Positions 12,033-20,719 of a stretch of DNA of 64,000 bases are shown here, in pieces. The notes under the pieces are model-generated. The model searched no databases. It saw only the letters and a program-made list of their open reading frames with translations, and had not been told where the DNA came from. Source of the DNA: Azospirillum doebereinerae (GTDB lineage Bacteria > Pseudomonadota > Alphaproteobacteria > Azospirillales > Azospirillaceae); the NCBI RefSeq assembly GCF_003989665.1, contig NZ_RZIJ01000001.1, positions 248,001-312,000 of the forward strand. The letters are read 5' to 3'. Positions within the stretch are counted from its first letter, which is position 1; the number at the start of each line of letters is the position of its first letter. A program made the translations under genes and the position numbers.

Positions 12033-12698
12033 ATGACTGGCAGAAATCAACCTCTAGGTGTATCGAGCACATTGCTGTGTCGCTGCAACGAATGTATGCG
12101 CGCCAACAAGCATCACATCATGTTTACAGATCGCTCTGACGGTGTGTATCGGGAAGGTTTTTTTGAGTTTGATGAGTTCTTTGTTGTTATTTGTGGTGGC
12201 TGTGAAACGCGCTCTTTTATCAAAAAGTCAATTCGACGTCGTCCCGATGGGAATGATTCAGGCGAAGAAGTTCTTTCTTTCGATATGTTCCCGCCCAGGG
12301 TGCTTCGTAAAATACCGAATTGGCTTGAGAAACTCCCCAATGAAGTTTGTAAAATCTACGAAGAAATCAACAGAGCTCATCAGTGTGGATTTTTTAGACT
12401 TTGCACCATGGGTGCACGATCTTTGATTGAACGAGTTATGATTGATAAAGTTGGAGATAATGGCAGTTTCAAAAAGAATCTAGACGCTATGGTGAATAAT
12501 AAACACATCAGTGAGAGTCAGAAGGAATTTCTGGACAGTATGATTGAAATGGGGCATGCGGTAATGCATAGGGGGTACTCACCAGACGAGAATGCTGCAT
12601 CAACGCTCCTGGATTTATCAGACGCAATTGTGTTCATAACATATGTAGCCAAAGAAAGAGGGGATGCCCTTAAACTATCAACCCCTCCGAGAAATTAA
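12033..12698 (+). CDS. DUF4145-like protein embedded in the hsd operon
   Basis: 221 residues, unknown function. The N-terminal part has paired cysteines (CRCNEC, CGGCETR) suggesting a zinc ribbon. The C-terminal half looks like DUF4145: MGARSLIERVMIDKV, then MGHAVMHRGYSPDENAAS, the helical pattern found in many R-M-associated proteins and echoed in the N-terminus of the neighbouring HsdR. The gene is markedly AT-rich against its GC-rich neighbours, a sign of separate transfer. The ATG at 12033 follows AGAGGAA. It lies between hsdR and hsdM, 6 bp from hsdM. A role in assembly or target sensing of the type I complex is inference. Confidence 0.7.
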   Translation: MTGRNQPLGVSSTLLCRCNECMRANKHHIMFTDRSDGVYREGFFEFDEFFVVICGGCETRSFIKKSIRRRPDGNDSGEEVLSFDMFPPRVLRKIPNWLEKLPNEVCKIYEEINRAHQCGFFRLCTMGARSLIERVMIDKVGDNGSFKKNLDAMVNNKHISESQKEFLDSMIEMGHAVMHRGYSPDENAASTLLDLSDAIVFITYVAKERGDALKLSTPPRN

Positions 12699-12704
12699 TC
12701 TTGA

Positions 12705-14168
12705 ATGGCAACTAAAATGACATCCACCACCGACATCGTCTCCAAGCTCTGGGGCCTGTGCCACATCCTGCGGGATGACGGCATCACCTACCATCAGTAC
12801 GTCACGGAACTGACCTATCTGATCTTCCTGAAGATGGCGGCGGAGACGGGGGCGGAAGAGCAGTTGCCGGACGGCTATCGCTGGACCGACGTCAGCCGGC
12901 GCCAGGGGCTGGAACAGCTCACCTTCTACAAGGAGATGCTGATCCACCTGGGCACCTACGGGTCGTCGCAGGTGCAGGCGATCTTCCAGAACGCGCAGAC
13001 CAGCCTGCGCCAGCCGCGCATCCTCAAGGCGCTGGTCGAGGCGATCGACGGGCTGGACTGGTACTCGGCGCGGGAAGAGGGCCTCGGCAACATGTATGAG
13101 GGGCTGCTGGAGCGCAACGCGACGGAGAAGAAGTCGGGCGCCGGCCAGTACTTCACGCCACGCCCGCTGATCGACAGCATGGTCGCGCTGATGCAGCCGA
13201 AGGCCGGCGAGTACGTCCAGGACCCGGCGGCGGGCACCGGCGGCTTCCTGATCGCCGCCGACCGCTGGATCAAGGCCCACACCAACAACCTGTGGGACCT
13301 GACGGAGGCAGAACAGTACTTCCAGCGCCACACCGCCTTCTGCGGGATGGAGTTGGTGCCCGACGCCCATCGGTTGGGGCTGATGAACCTGATGCTGCAC
13401 GACGTCACCGGCGACCTCCAGCTCGGCGACGCGCTGTCGGAGCAGGGGACCCGGCTGCCGAAGGCGCGCGTCATCCTGACCAACCCGCCCTTCGGGACGA
13501 AGAAGGGCGGCGGTCTGCCCAGCCGCGACGACTTCACCTACCCCACCTCCAACAAGCAGTTGGCCTTCCTCCAGCACATCTACCGGGGCCTGCGCCCCGG
13601 CGGACGGGCGGCGGTGGTGCTGCCCGACAACGTGCTGTTCGAGGACAACGCCGGCCGCGACATCCGCCGCGACCTGATGGACAAGTGCGACCTGCACACC
13701 ATCATCCGCCTGCCGACCGGCATCTTCTACAGCCAGGGCGTCAAGACCAACGTCCTGTTCTTCACGCGCGGCCACACCGACCGGGGCAACACGCGGGAGG
13801 TCTGGATCTACGACCTGCGCTCCAACATGCCGCAGTTCGGCAAGACCCGCCCCCTGACCCGCGACCACTTCGCCGCGTTCGAGGCCGCCTATGGCGCCGA
13901 CCCGCTGGGCAAGGCGCCGCGCACGGACGAGGGCGAGCAGGGCCGCTTCCGCCGCTTCACCCGCGAGCAGATCGCCGCGCGCAACGACAACCTGGACATC
14001 GCGTGGCTGCGCGACGAGAGCGCCGAGACGGAGTTGCCCGAACCAGACGTGATCGCCGCCGAGATCATGGACGCGCTCCGCACCGCCCTGGAGGAGATGG
14101 AGGCGCTGTCCGACCTGCTGCGAACCGACGAGGCGGCGGGCGACGCCGTGGCGGAGGCTGCGGAATGA
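12705..14168 (+). CDS. hsdM: Type I DNA methyltransferase M subunit
   Basis: N6-adenine methyltransferase subunit of the type I complex. The 487 residues show the HsdM N-terminal helical domain, the AdoMet motif DPAAGTGGF (~172), and catalytic motif IV NPPFGTKKGG (~259), with GQYFTPRPLID before them. It overlaps hsdS by ATGA, so translation is probably coupled. Length and motifs are intact. Confidence 0.96.
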   Translation: MATKMTSTTDIVSKLWGLCHILRDDGITYHQYVTELTYLIFLKMAAETGAEEQLPDGYRWTDVSRRQGLEQLTFYKEMLIHLGTYGSSQVQAIFQNAQTSLRQPRILKALVEAIDGLDWYSAREEGLGNMYEGLLERNATEKKSGAGQYFTPRPLIDSMVALMQPKAGEYVQDPAAGTGGFLIAADRWIKAHTNNLWDLTEAEQYFQRHTAFCGMELVPDAHRLGLMNLMLHDVTGDLQLGDALSEQGTRLPKARVILTNPPFGTKKGGGLPSRDDFTYPTSNKQLAFLQHIYRGLRPGGRAAVVLPDNVLFEDNAGRDIRRDLMDKCDLHTIIRLPTGIFYSQGVKTNVLFFTRGHTDRGNTREVWIYDLRSNMPQFGKTRPLTRDHFAAFEAAYGADPLGKAPRTDEGEQGRFRRFTREQIAARNDNLDIAWLRDESAETELPEPDVIAAEIMDALRTALEEMEALSDLLRTDEAAGDAVAEAAE

Positions 14169-15571
14169 GCGGGCGGGAGTTGCCGACGGGGTGGGAAGAA
14201 GCCACGATTGGAGATGTTATCCTTCCATATCAATCAATTGATCCGACCCAATCGCCGAATGAGACCTTTACGTATATCGATATCGGATCAATCAATAATA
14301 TTACGAATCACATTGAGAATCCAAAAATTATCCTGGGTCGTGACGCCCCATCACGGGCCAGAAGGGTGGTTGCCAGAAATGATTTACTTTATTCAACTGT
14401 AAGGCCGTACCTAAAGAACATTGCTCAAGTACCGCAAAATTTTGATGGAGCCCTTACCTCTACAGGCATAGCCGTATTGCGGCCATCTTCTGCTGTGTCT
14501 CCAAGCTATCTCCGCCATTGGGTGCTTTCCGACGACTTCACACAAGAGGTCGGGCGCTCAATGGACGGATCTTTGTATCCGGCAATCCGCGACGTGGATG
14601 TCGAATCCGCTCCGATCACACTCCCTCCCCTCCCCGAACAGCGCCGCATCGTCGAGAAGATCGAGGCGCTGACGGCCCGGTCGCGCCGGGCACGTGAGGC
14701 GCTGGACTCCCTGCCGACGCTGATCGACCGCTACCGCCAATCGATCCTCGCCGCCGCCTTCCGCGGTGACCTGACGGAAGACGTTTGGGGAAATGACGCA
14801 CCGCAACTAACTCAGAAGAATGGTCCTCATCCGATCCCTCATGATTGGGAATGGATGGACATGCGAGCACTCGTGACGTCCGGACCACAAAATGGCTTGT
14901 ACCTACCTAAGACAAAGTACGGGTCAGGCCATCCGATTCTCAGGATTGACAACTTTCAAGATTACTCGAGCGACTCCAGCGCCAATTTCAAAAAGGTAGA
15001 GCTAACGCCTGAGGAACAGGAAAACTACCATCTCGTAGATGAAGACCTTGTCATCAATCGCGTCAACGCGCCATCACATCTTGGTAAGTGTATGGTTGTT
15101 TCGGAACAACATCTTCCCGCTGTTTTTGAAAGCAATATGATGCGACTGCGCGTAAGGGACGATATTCCCGCGCGTTACATTGCATATTTCTTAAAATCAC
15201 CTCAAGGTCGCAGAGCACTTCTGAGCAATGCAAAGTGGGCAGTCAATCAGGCTAGCATCAACCAAGGCGATGTACTATCGACCACAATCCCTCTTCCACA
15301 AAACACTGAGAAAATGTTGAAGATTGTTGCGTGCGTTGATTCTGCGTTGACCAAGATTGAAGCATTCAGAGTTGAAGCCACAGTGGCGCGAGACCGCCTC
15401 GCCACCCTCGACCAATCCATCCTCGCCAAGGCGTTCCGGGGCAAACTGGTTCCGCAGGACCCGAACGACGAGCCGGCCTCCGTCCTGCTGGAGCGCATCC
15501 GCGCCGAGCGCGCAGCGGCGGGCGTCGCGCCCCGGCGCGGACGGCGCGGCAGGGGAAAGGCGTCGGCATGA
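14165..15571 (+). CDS. hsdS: Type I specificity subunit
   Basis: Recognises the bipartite target for HsdM and HsdR. The ATG at 14165 overlaps the hsdM stop. Two target-recognition domains (about residues 5-150 and 210-410) alternate with conserved helical spacers (LPPLPEQRRIVEKIEALTAR near 155 and RDRLATLDQSILAKAFRGKL near 415). The two TRD-coding stretches (about 14190-14600 and 14790-15390) are clearly AT-richer than the spacers, as expected for domains swapped by recombination. A longer in-frame extension upstream overlaps hsdM and is not used. It overlaps the next gene by ATGA. Confidence 0.93.
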   Translation: MSGRELPTGWEEATIGDVILPYQSIDPTQSPNETFTYIDIGSINNITNHIENPKIILGRDAPSRARRVVARNDLLYSTVRPYLKNIAQVPQNFDGALTSTGIAVLRPSSAVSPSYLRHWVLSDDFTQEVGRSMDGSLYPAIRDVDVESAPITLPPLPEQRRIVEKIEALTARSRRAREALDSLPTLIDRYRQSILAAAFRGDLTEDVWGNDAPQLTQKNGPHPIPHDWEWMDMRALVTSGPQNGLYLPKTKYGSGHPILRIDNFQDYSSDSSANFKKVELTPEEQENYHLVDEDLVINRVNAPSHLGKCMVVSEQHLPAVFESNMMRLRVRDDIPARYIAYFLKSPQGRRALLSNAKWAVNQASINQGDVLSTTIPLPQNTEKMLKIVACVDSALTKIEAFRVEATVARDRLATLDQSILAKAFRGKLVPQDPNDEPASVLLERIRAERAAAGVAPRRGRRGRGKASA

Positions 15572-16815
15572 GCATCCCCAGGCGGGGACGGCCCTTACGG
15601 GGCGGTCCGGTCGAGTTGGAGTGGGGGGCGCTCGACGGCCGTCTGGACGCGTTGTTCCCCTTCCTTCTGGTGGCCGAACGCGGGCCGTGGCGGGGGCGGT
15701 TCAAGGATGGCGGCCCCGGAAACGAGCGGCGCGGCCTGTTCGGCATCGCCGATCTGTCGCCGTCGATATCCGCCGGCACCTACGCCGGACTGATCCTTCC
15801 CCTGTCGTCCTGCCGCGACCCGGCGGTGCGCACGGCGCTGGAGGACACCGTTCGACTCTTCGAGGCGCAGGACGGCCGCAAGCGGGCGGAACGTCGGCGC
15901 GAGGCCCAAACCCTGCTGGACGCCGCCGGCGGCGGCTTCACCCTGCTCCAGGATGGCGACACCGCCGGCTTCCTGGGCCTCGCCCGCAAGCCGGCCCTGT
16001 TCGGAACCCTGCACCGCTGCTTCGACCATGTGACCCGGCTGCGCGACGATCCCGCAGGACGTGTCGAGGTCCTGGCGACCGAGCCCTTTCCCTGGCGCAG
16101 CTATGGCGAGGCGCTGGAGTGGTATCACGCCCCCTTCGACGACCGGCCCTTTCCGTGGTCGCATCTGTCCACGACGCTGGTGTTCGCGCGCGCCGCCGGG
16201 ATCGGCCCATGGCTGGAAGAATGGGGAACGCGGCTGTCGGTCACGGTGCCGGAACTGCGCCTCGCCGACCATTTCACCCTGCGGCCCGACCTGCCGGATG
16301 CCGAGCTGTCCGTCGCCCTCCGGTTCAGCGGCTACTACACCATCTGGCTCGACATCACGGCCAACGGGCGGACCGTCCGCATCGAATGCACGGATTCCCG
16401 CCCGCCCTTCGCCGACGTCGTCGCATGGGCGAAGCGGATCGACGCCGGAGAAACCCAGGTCGCGCTGGAAATCGATGAGGAAGGCCCGATCAGGCGGCTC
16501 GAACTGCTCGGCACCGATCAGCCGGGGAAGGCGCTGTTCACGATCACCGAACTCTATGAGGAAACCGTCCACCTCCAGGCCGTGGTCGACACCGACGATC
16601 TGGCGCGGCGGTTCAAGGACGCGCTCTGGACCTTCCTTCACGACGGGTTCGACCCGGACCAGTGGGCGAATGCGAACAGGTGCGAACCGGACGAATTGCC
16701 GACCGCCGTCCTGTCCGACCCCTGGTTCGACGACCGTCGCGAGGCGCCGGATGGCGGCGCCCGGCGCGCAGCCACCGACACCGTGCCACGGCGCGAACCT
16801 CCGACCGAGGGGTGA
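15568..16815 (+). CDS. Unknown protein X, translationally coupled to hsdS
   Basis: 415 residues; I do not recognise a family. It starts on an ATG overlapping the hsdS stop, so it belongs to the restriction operon. The sequence is soluble, without signal peptide or membrane segments, and rich in Trp and Phe. Notable segments are GRFKDGGPGNERRGLFGIADL (residues ~50-70, quoted in part), an Arg-rich helix near 110 and a beta-rich middle (LRFSGYYTIWLDITANGRTVRIECTD). No nuclease or ATPase motif is visible. The gene is followed 9 bp later by another unknown gene, then by the Mrr-type gene, which suggests an accessory role in defence (inference). Confidence 0.72.
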   Translation: MSIPRRGRPLRGGPVELEWGALDGRLDALFPFLLVAERGPWRGRFKDGGPGNERRGLFGIADLSPSISAGTYAGLILPLSSCRDPAVRTALEDTVRLFEAQDGRKRAERRREAQTLLDAAGGGFTLLQDGDTAGFLGLARKPALFGTLHRCFDHVTRLRDDPAGRVEVLATEPFPWRSYGEALEWYHAPFDDRPFPWSHLSTTLVFARAAGIGPWLEEWGTRLSVTVPELRLADHFTLRPDLPDAELSVALRFSGYYTIWLDITANGRTVRIECTDSRPPFADVVAWAKRIDAGETQVALEIDEEGPIRRLELLGTDQPGKALFTITELYEETVHLQAVVDTDDLARRFKDALWTFLHDGFDPDQWANANRCEPDELPTAVLSDPWFDDRREAPDGGARRAATDTVPRREPPTEG

Positions 16816-16824
16816 AGGAGTCGC

Positions 16825-17370
16825 ATGTTCGGATGGAGACGCCACAGGCCCGCCCCGTCGCCCCCGCCCCCACCATCGCCGCCGGTCAGCCAACGGGATG
16901 TATTGGCGCGTTGGAAAGCCGAAGCGGCGAAGTCCCCCTACACCCCCGCGATCGCCCTGGGCGTCGCCGAGCCGGCGACGAGCATGCCCTATGCGCTGGC
17001 GATCACCGACGCCGACGGCGTGCCCGATTGGGTCGCTCCCTGCACCCGCGTGGCCGGCAATGTCCTGATCGCCTGGGACCAGGCGATTCCGGGCCTGAGC
17101 CTTCCCGACCCTTCCGGGGCGTCTGTCTATGACGCCTTCATCGCGGATCTCCGCCGGCTGTCCCGCTGGATCGTGCCGCTGTCGGACACCGTCTGGCTGG
17201 TCGGCACCACGCGGGACATCACGACCATCCACCGCGACCTCGGCGACCAGTTGGGCGTCATGAGCCGTTCGCTGACCGTGGTCGATCTCTTCACTGGCCG
17301 CGCCATCGGCTGGGACGCCCGGCGCGGTCTGATGACCATGGTCGAGCCGGCCCGCCCGCAAGAGGACTGA
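16825..17370 (+). CDS. Unknown protein Y of the restriction operon
   Basis: 181 residues, unrecognised. It opens with a basic, Pro-rich tail (about residues 1-23) followed by a compact alpha/beta domain, with WVAPCTRVAGNVLIAWDQAIPG in the middle (about 68-89, only partly distinctive) and LVGTTRDITTIHRDLGDQLG near 130. No catalytic motif is evident. A GAAGGAG site precedes the ATG. It is spaced 9 bp after gene X and 1 bp before the Mrr-type gene, so X-Y-mrr appear as one transcription unit. Confidence 0.7.
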   Translation: MFGWRRHRPAPSPPPPPSPPVSQRDVLARWKAEAAKSPYTPAIALGVAEPATSMPYALAITDADGVPDWVAPCTRVAGNVLIAWDQAIPGLSLPDPSGASVYDAFIADLRRLSRWIVPLSDTVWLVGTTRDITTIHRDLGDQLGVMSRSLTVVDLFTGRAIGWDARRGLMTMVEPARPQED

Positions 17371-17371
17371 C

Positions 17372-18176
17372 ATGCCCCCCAAGACTTGGATGGTCCGCGC
17401 CGGCAAGCGCGGCGCGCAGATCGACCGCTTCCTGGCCGCCAAGCGGGTGGCGATCGGCTGGGCCGATCTCGGCTCGCTGGCCGCGGTCGCGGACCGGCCG
17501 GCGATGGTCGCCCTGGTGCGGACGCAGTGGCCGGATTGGAATGCCTACGAGGTCGGGAACAACGCCGGCCAGCTTCATCGCTTCCGGTCGGAGATCCAGG
17601 CCGGCGACCGGGTCATCTCCTACGACCCCGAGGGCCGCGTCTACCATGTCGGCTCGGTCGGCGGTGGCTACGCTTTCGAGCCGGCCTTCGACCCAGACTA
17701 CCCGAACGTCCGCCCCGTGGCCTGGATCGGCACGGTGCCGCGCGACGCGCTGACCGTCGCCGCCAAAAACTCGCTGGGTTCGGTCACCACCGTGTTCCAG
17801 GTGCCAGCCGACACGGCGGCGGAACTCGACGCGCTGCTCGCCGCTCCGGGAGACCGCGCGCCCGTGGAACTTGCCGCGACGGTCCATGCACGAAGCGACG
17901 CGGGAGGGGATCTCGCCGTCGGGCCGGCATCCTCCGCCACCCTGGTCGACTCCGCCGCGGAGGCGGCCGCCGAGCAGGAGCTGTTCGAGGATCTGGAAGC
18001 CAAGGCTCTGGAGTTCATCAAGGACCGGCTGGCGAAGCTGAGCGCCCGCGACATGGAACTGTTCGTCGCCGGGCTGCTGCGCGCCATGGGCTACAAGACG
18101 CGCGTGTCGCCGGTCGGCCCTGACCGCGGCCGCGACATCTTCGCCTCGCCGGATGGGGTGGGGCTTGAGGAGCCTC
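17372..18176 (+). pseudogene. 5' part of EVE/Mrr-type (type IV) restriction gene, split by IME
   Basis: The intact N-terminal ~268 residues begin TWMVRAGKRGAQIDRFL and GDRVISYDPEGRVYHVGSVGG, an EVE/PUA-like domain of the sort used to read modified bases. A linker follows, then the start of the Mrr catalytic domain (MELFVAGLLRAMGYKTRVS, GPDRGRDIFASPDG). The frame then runs into unrelated sequence after GLEEP. The missing remainder, beginning with DPRIFVEVKHR, lies 18.65 kb away at 36820-37104. The catalytic Asp is on this piece and the ExK on the other, so neither half can be active alone. Confidence 0.88.
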
Positions 18177-18243
18177 AGCTGCGGTCGCGACCGCTCCCGG
18201 AAGGCATTGAAACACGGACGCTTTCATCACCCACGCCATCCAC

Positions 18244-18266
18244 TGTGCAACAGCCCTGTGTCACAG
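18244..18266. repeat. Arm-type integrase sites at left end of the IME
   Basis: TGTGCAACAG (18244-18253) and TGTGTCACAG (18257-18266), start-to-start spacing 13 bp. The same motif occurs as a 13-bp pair at 36726 and 36739 beside the integrase gene. Confidence 0.6.
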
Positions 18267-18310
18267 GCAAGGGCGGATCCGGGTGCCAGCGAGAATATGG
18301 GTCCGCCGCC

Positions 18311-18350
18311 GTCCGGCATCCCTCCGCCGTGGGTGGTGGCGATGCCGGAC
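18311..18350 (-). terminator. Hairpin near the left IME end
   Basis: A perfect 10-bp inverted repeat GTCCGGCATC/GATGCCGGAC with a 20-nt loop, about 130 bp downstream of the minus-strand gene ending at 18481. There is no T-run, so a termination role is only possible. The remaining 18177-18480 interval holds the arm sites and no gene. Confidence 0.35.
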
Positions 18351-18480
18351 CCGTGAACGTCCTCCACGCCGCCACGCGTCCGTCCCGGTCCGGTAACCCA
18401 GCGGCGTGGTGCCGCCGACCCCAGCATGCCGGACGCGGGACGGCGAGCCATCCGACGAAGCCGGCCCCGACCCGTACCGG

Positions 18481-19254
18481 TCAGGGACCGAAGGGATCCT
18501 CGATCTCGGAAAAGGGCAGGATCCGGCAGACACCGCGCAACGCGCGCAGGGTCGGCCTCTCGAGTTCCAGCTTGAGACGGTCGATCTGCGCATCGGGGAC
18601 CGCGGTGACGATTCCCGGCGACGTTCCGGCGGTCGCCAGGACATCACCGAGGCGGAGCAGAGCCTTGGCGGCCTTGCCGGCGTTGCTCTCGACTTCGTAG
18701 AGCCGATGGAGCCGGCCGTCGCGCAGGACGACGACGTCGACCTGGGCGAGACTCCGATCGGCCGCGTCGTCGCCGAGGCTGGGGAGTGTCAGGGTCAGCC
18801 GGTCCCGGAGATCGGGATGCCGGTTGCGGTCGCCCGCCGGGAGATAGACGCCGTCGCCCATCAGCAGGTGGGTGCCGGCCAGCAGCCCCTGAAGGCGCTC
18901 ATGCCGCGACAGGGGGCGGGGAGTGCCGGGAACGGCCATCGGCGCGCCGGTGCCCGCGAGGCTGACCGCGCGGATGAACGAGCCGGGCCGCACCTCGAGG
19001 TCGGGATAGACCCCCGACCGGGCCGGCGGCAGCAGCTTGGCGCGCAACTCATTGGCGATCTGCTGTGTCCGCTTCCCGGCACGGTGTGGGGCGTGGGCGC
19101 TGGCCAGCAGCTCGGCGAGGCGGTTGGCATGCAGCCAGATCCCGAGGATGCCCGGATCGCACAGCAGGGTCAGGGCGTCGCCGACGAGGGACCCGCGCCG
19201 GTGGCGGGCGGAAGCATACGCGGCGGTGTGGGTGAGGGCGGCGGAGTGAAGCAT
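18481..19254 (-). CDS. Probable PD-(D/E)XK-like protein with EVE motif
   Basis: 257 residues from the ATG at 19254 (a GGAGACC site precedes it). The N-terminal half is helical and binds no motif I know (LHANRLAELLASAHAPHRAGKRTQQIANELRAKLLPP). The C-terminal half has AQVDVVVLRDGRLHRLYEVE followed by KAAKALLRLGDVLATAGTSPGIV and RGVCRILPFSEIEDPF. That D-x(n)-ExE pattern with a following helix resembles a family of plasmid-borne nuclease-fold proteins, except the last active-site residue is not Lys. Function unknown; a nuclease or DNA-end-binding role is inference. Confidence 0.6.
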   Translation of the reverse strand: MLHSAALTHTAAYASARHRRGSLVGDALTLLCDPGILGIWLHANRLAELLASAHAPHRAGKRTQQIANELRAKLLPPARSGVYPDLEVRPGSFIRAVSLAGTGAPMAVPGTPRPLSRHERLQGLLAGTHLLMGDGVYLPAGDRNRHPDLRDRLTLTLPSLGDDAADRSLAQVDVVVLRDGRLHRLYEVESNAGKAAKALLRLGDVLATAGTSPGIVTAVPDAQIDRLKLELERPTLRALRGVCRILPFSEIEDPFGP

Positions 19255-19512
19255 GGTGGTCTCCAGGCCTCCGGCCGGCACGATGCCGGCGGTGGGGCAA
19301 GGAGGGCGGGATGGCCGCCGATGCCGTCGTTGTGCCGGATCGTCCCGGCGGATCGCCATCCCGCCGCGCGGCGGCAGCGCGTTCCGGCGTCGTCATGTTT
19401 TCCGAAGAACGAACGAAACCATCCCGCGCATGCGACCCCATATGATCGTCAGCCCCTGCTTGACCGCGCCGATCCACCGATCGGCCGCCGTCGTCACGAC
19501 AGGAGGCTTTCC

Positions 19513-20058
19513 ATGCGAGTCGTCTACATCCATTCCACAACCGCCGACCTGACGGATGGGGATGCCGCCGCGATCGCCGGCGCCCGGATCGTGCAGGACA
19601 CCAGCGTCGACCGGGTCGGCCTCAGCACCCTGCTGGCCCTCCTCGACGATGGCGACGATCTCCTGGTCCCGGACCTCGGCCATCTCGGAGCCACCGCCCG
19701 CGCGGCGCTGGCGTCGCTGCGCCGCGCGTCGGAGGCCGGGGTTCGGGTCTTCATCCTGCGGGACGGCCTGGACGGCGCCGCCATCCTGCGGGTCGCCGAA
19801 CTCCTCAAGCCCCTGCCGGACAGCGGCGAGGCGCCGCCGCCGGCGCGTCCGGGGAGTCGTCCCTACGGCCGCGCAACCCCGGCACGCGTCGCCGAGATCC
19901 TCGCCCTCTCCGCGGCCGGCGTCCTGGTTCGGGAGATCGCCGCGACCGTCGGGTTGTCTGCCGGCACGGTCATGCGCGTCCGCCGCGAGAGTCGGGCTGT
20001 CCCCCGCGCTCTCCGGCCCACCGCCGGCCTCGCCGAGTGCCTGGGCAACGCCGACTGA
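19513..20058 (+). CDS. Degenerate serine-recombinase-like DNA-binding protein
   Basis: 181 residues. The start is fixed by AGGAGG at 19501. The fold order is that of a resolvase: an N-terminal domain (MRVVYIHSTTADLTD, VPDLGHLG, VRVFILRDGLDG) and a C-terminal Hin-type HTH (ARVAEILALSAAGVLVREIAATVG, SAGTVMRVRRES). The catalytic YARVS motif aligns with YIHST (Ser replaced by Thr, Arg by His) and the DRLGR motif with GHLGA. It therefore looks unable to cut DNA and may act as a regulator. It is followed 22 bp later by a small gene on the same strand. Confidence 0.72.
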   Translation: MRVVYIHSTTADLTDGDAAAIAGARIVQDTSVDRVGLSTLLALLDDGDDLLVPDLGHLGATARAALASLRRASEAGVRVFILRDGLDGAAILRVAELLKPLPDSGEAPPPARPGSRPYGRATPARVAEILALSAAGVLVREIAATVGLSAGTVMRVRRESRAVPRALRPTAGLAECLGNAD

Positions 20059-20080
20059 TCCCCGCTTCGGAGTTCCTCCC

Positions 20081-20371
20081 ATGAAGCCGAACCGCCACAT
20101 CCTGATCCATCTCGACGGCCCCCGCTCTGCGAAGACGGTCGCCGTGTCGCTCGAGCGCAGCGTGGTGCTCATCAGCCGCTACACGGCGGACGGGCTCTTC
20201 GACTCCAGCGAGTTGCTCGACCGCCCACCGACGCGCGAGGAGGCGTGCGCCGCCATCTGCGCTGCCCACCGGAGTTCCGACTTCAATTTCCTGACGCCCC
20301 AGGACCAAGCGGGCATCCTCTGGCGCCTCGCTCTCGTCGCTGTGGGCAAGCCCAAGGCGGCTGGTCCGTAG
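20081..20371 (+). CDS. Small hypothetical protein
   Basis: 96 residues, unrecognised, following the recombinase-like gene by 22 bp. It has a short beta-rich N-terminus (HILIHLDGPRSAKTVAVSL) and a helix with two cysteines (REEACAAICAAHRSS). Codon use is GC-rich like its neighbours. It is probably in the same transcript. Confidence 0.55.
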   Translation: MKPNRHILIHLDGPRSAKTVAVSLERSVVLISRYTADGLFDSSELLDRPPTREEACAAICAAHRSSDFNFLTPQDQAGILWRLALVAVGKPKAAGP

Positions 20372-20544
20372 GACCGACGCGGCAAGGTGGAGTGCACCGG
20401 ACGGCGGTGCCGACACAGGCGCCGTCCCCGGAGTCGTGGAGTTCGTGATCGACGCTCGGCCGAGGCTTCCCGACCGGAGCCTTGTGGGGTGGGGGCCGGT
20501 GTCTATCTCGGGGGCGCTCCGGCGTCGCCGGGGCCGAAATGCGA

Positions 20545-20570
20545 AGCGCCCGGGGTCGGACCCGGGCGCT
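20545..20570. other. Hairpin in the 347-bp gap before the helicase-like gene
   Basis: A perfect 10-bp stem AGCGCCCGGG/CCCGGGCGCT with a 6-nt loop, but no T-run on either side. The rest of 20372-20719 shows no gene or clear promoter. Confidence 0.35.
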
Positions 20571-20719
20571 CCATCGGTCGAAACGTGTTGCGCCACGTCC
20601 GGCACGATCCAATCGACGAGATAGGCCCGTGCCTGTCGTCGACAAGCCCGGAATTGGCCCGAGGAGAGGGCACATGGGACGATCCGCGTTGCCGCGGTTC
20701 CCGGTCCGGGCGGGGATGC

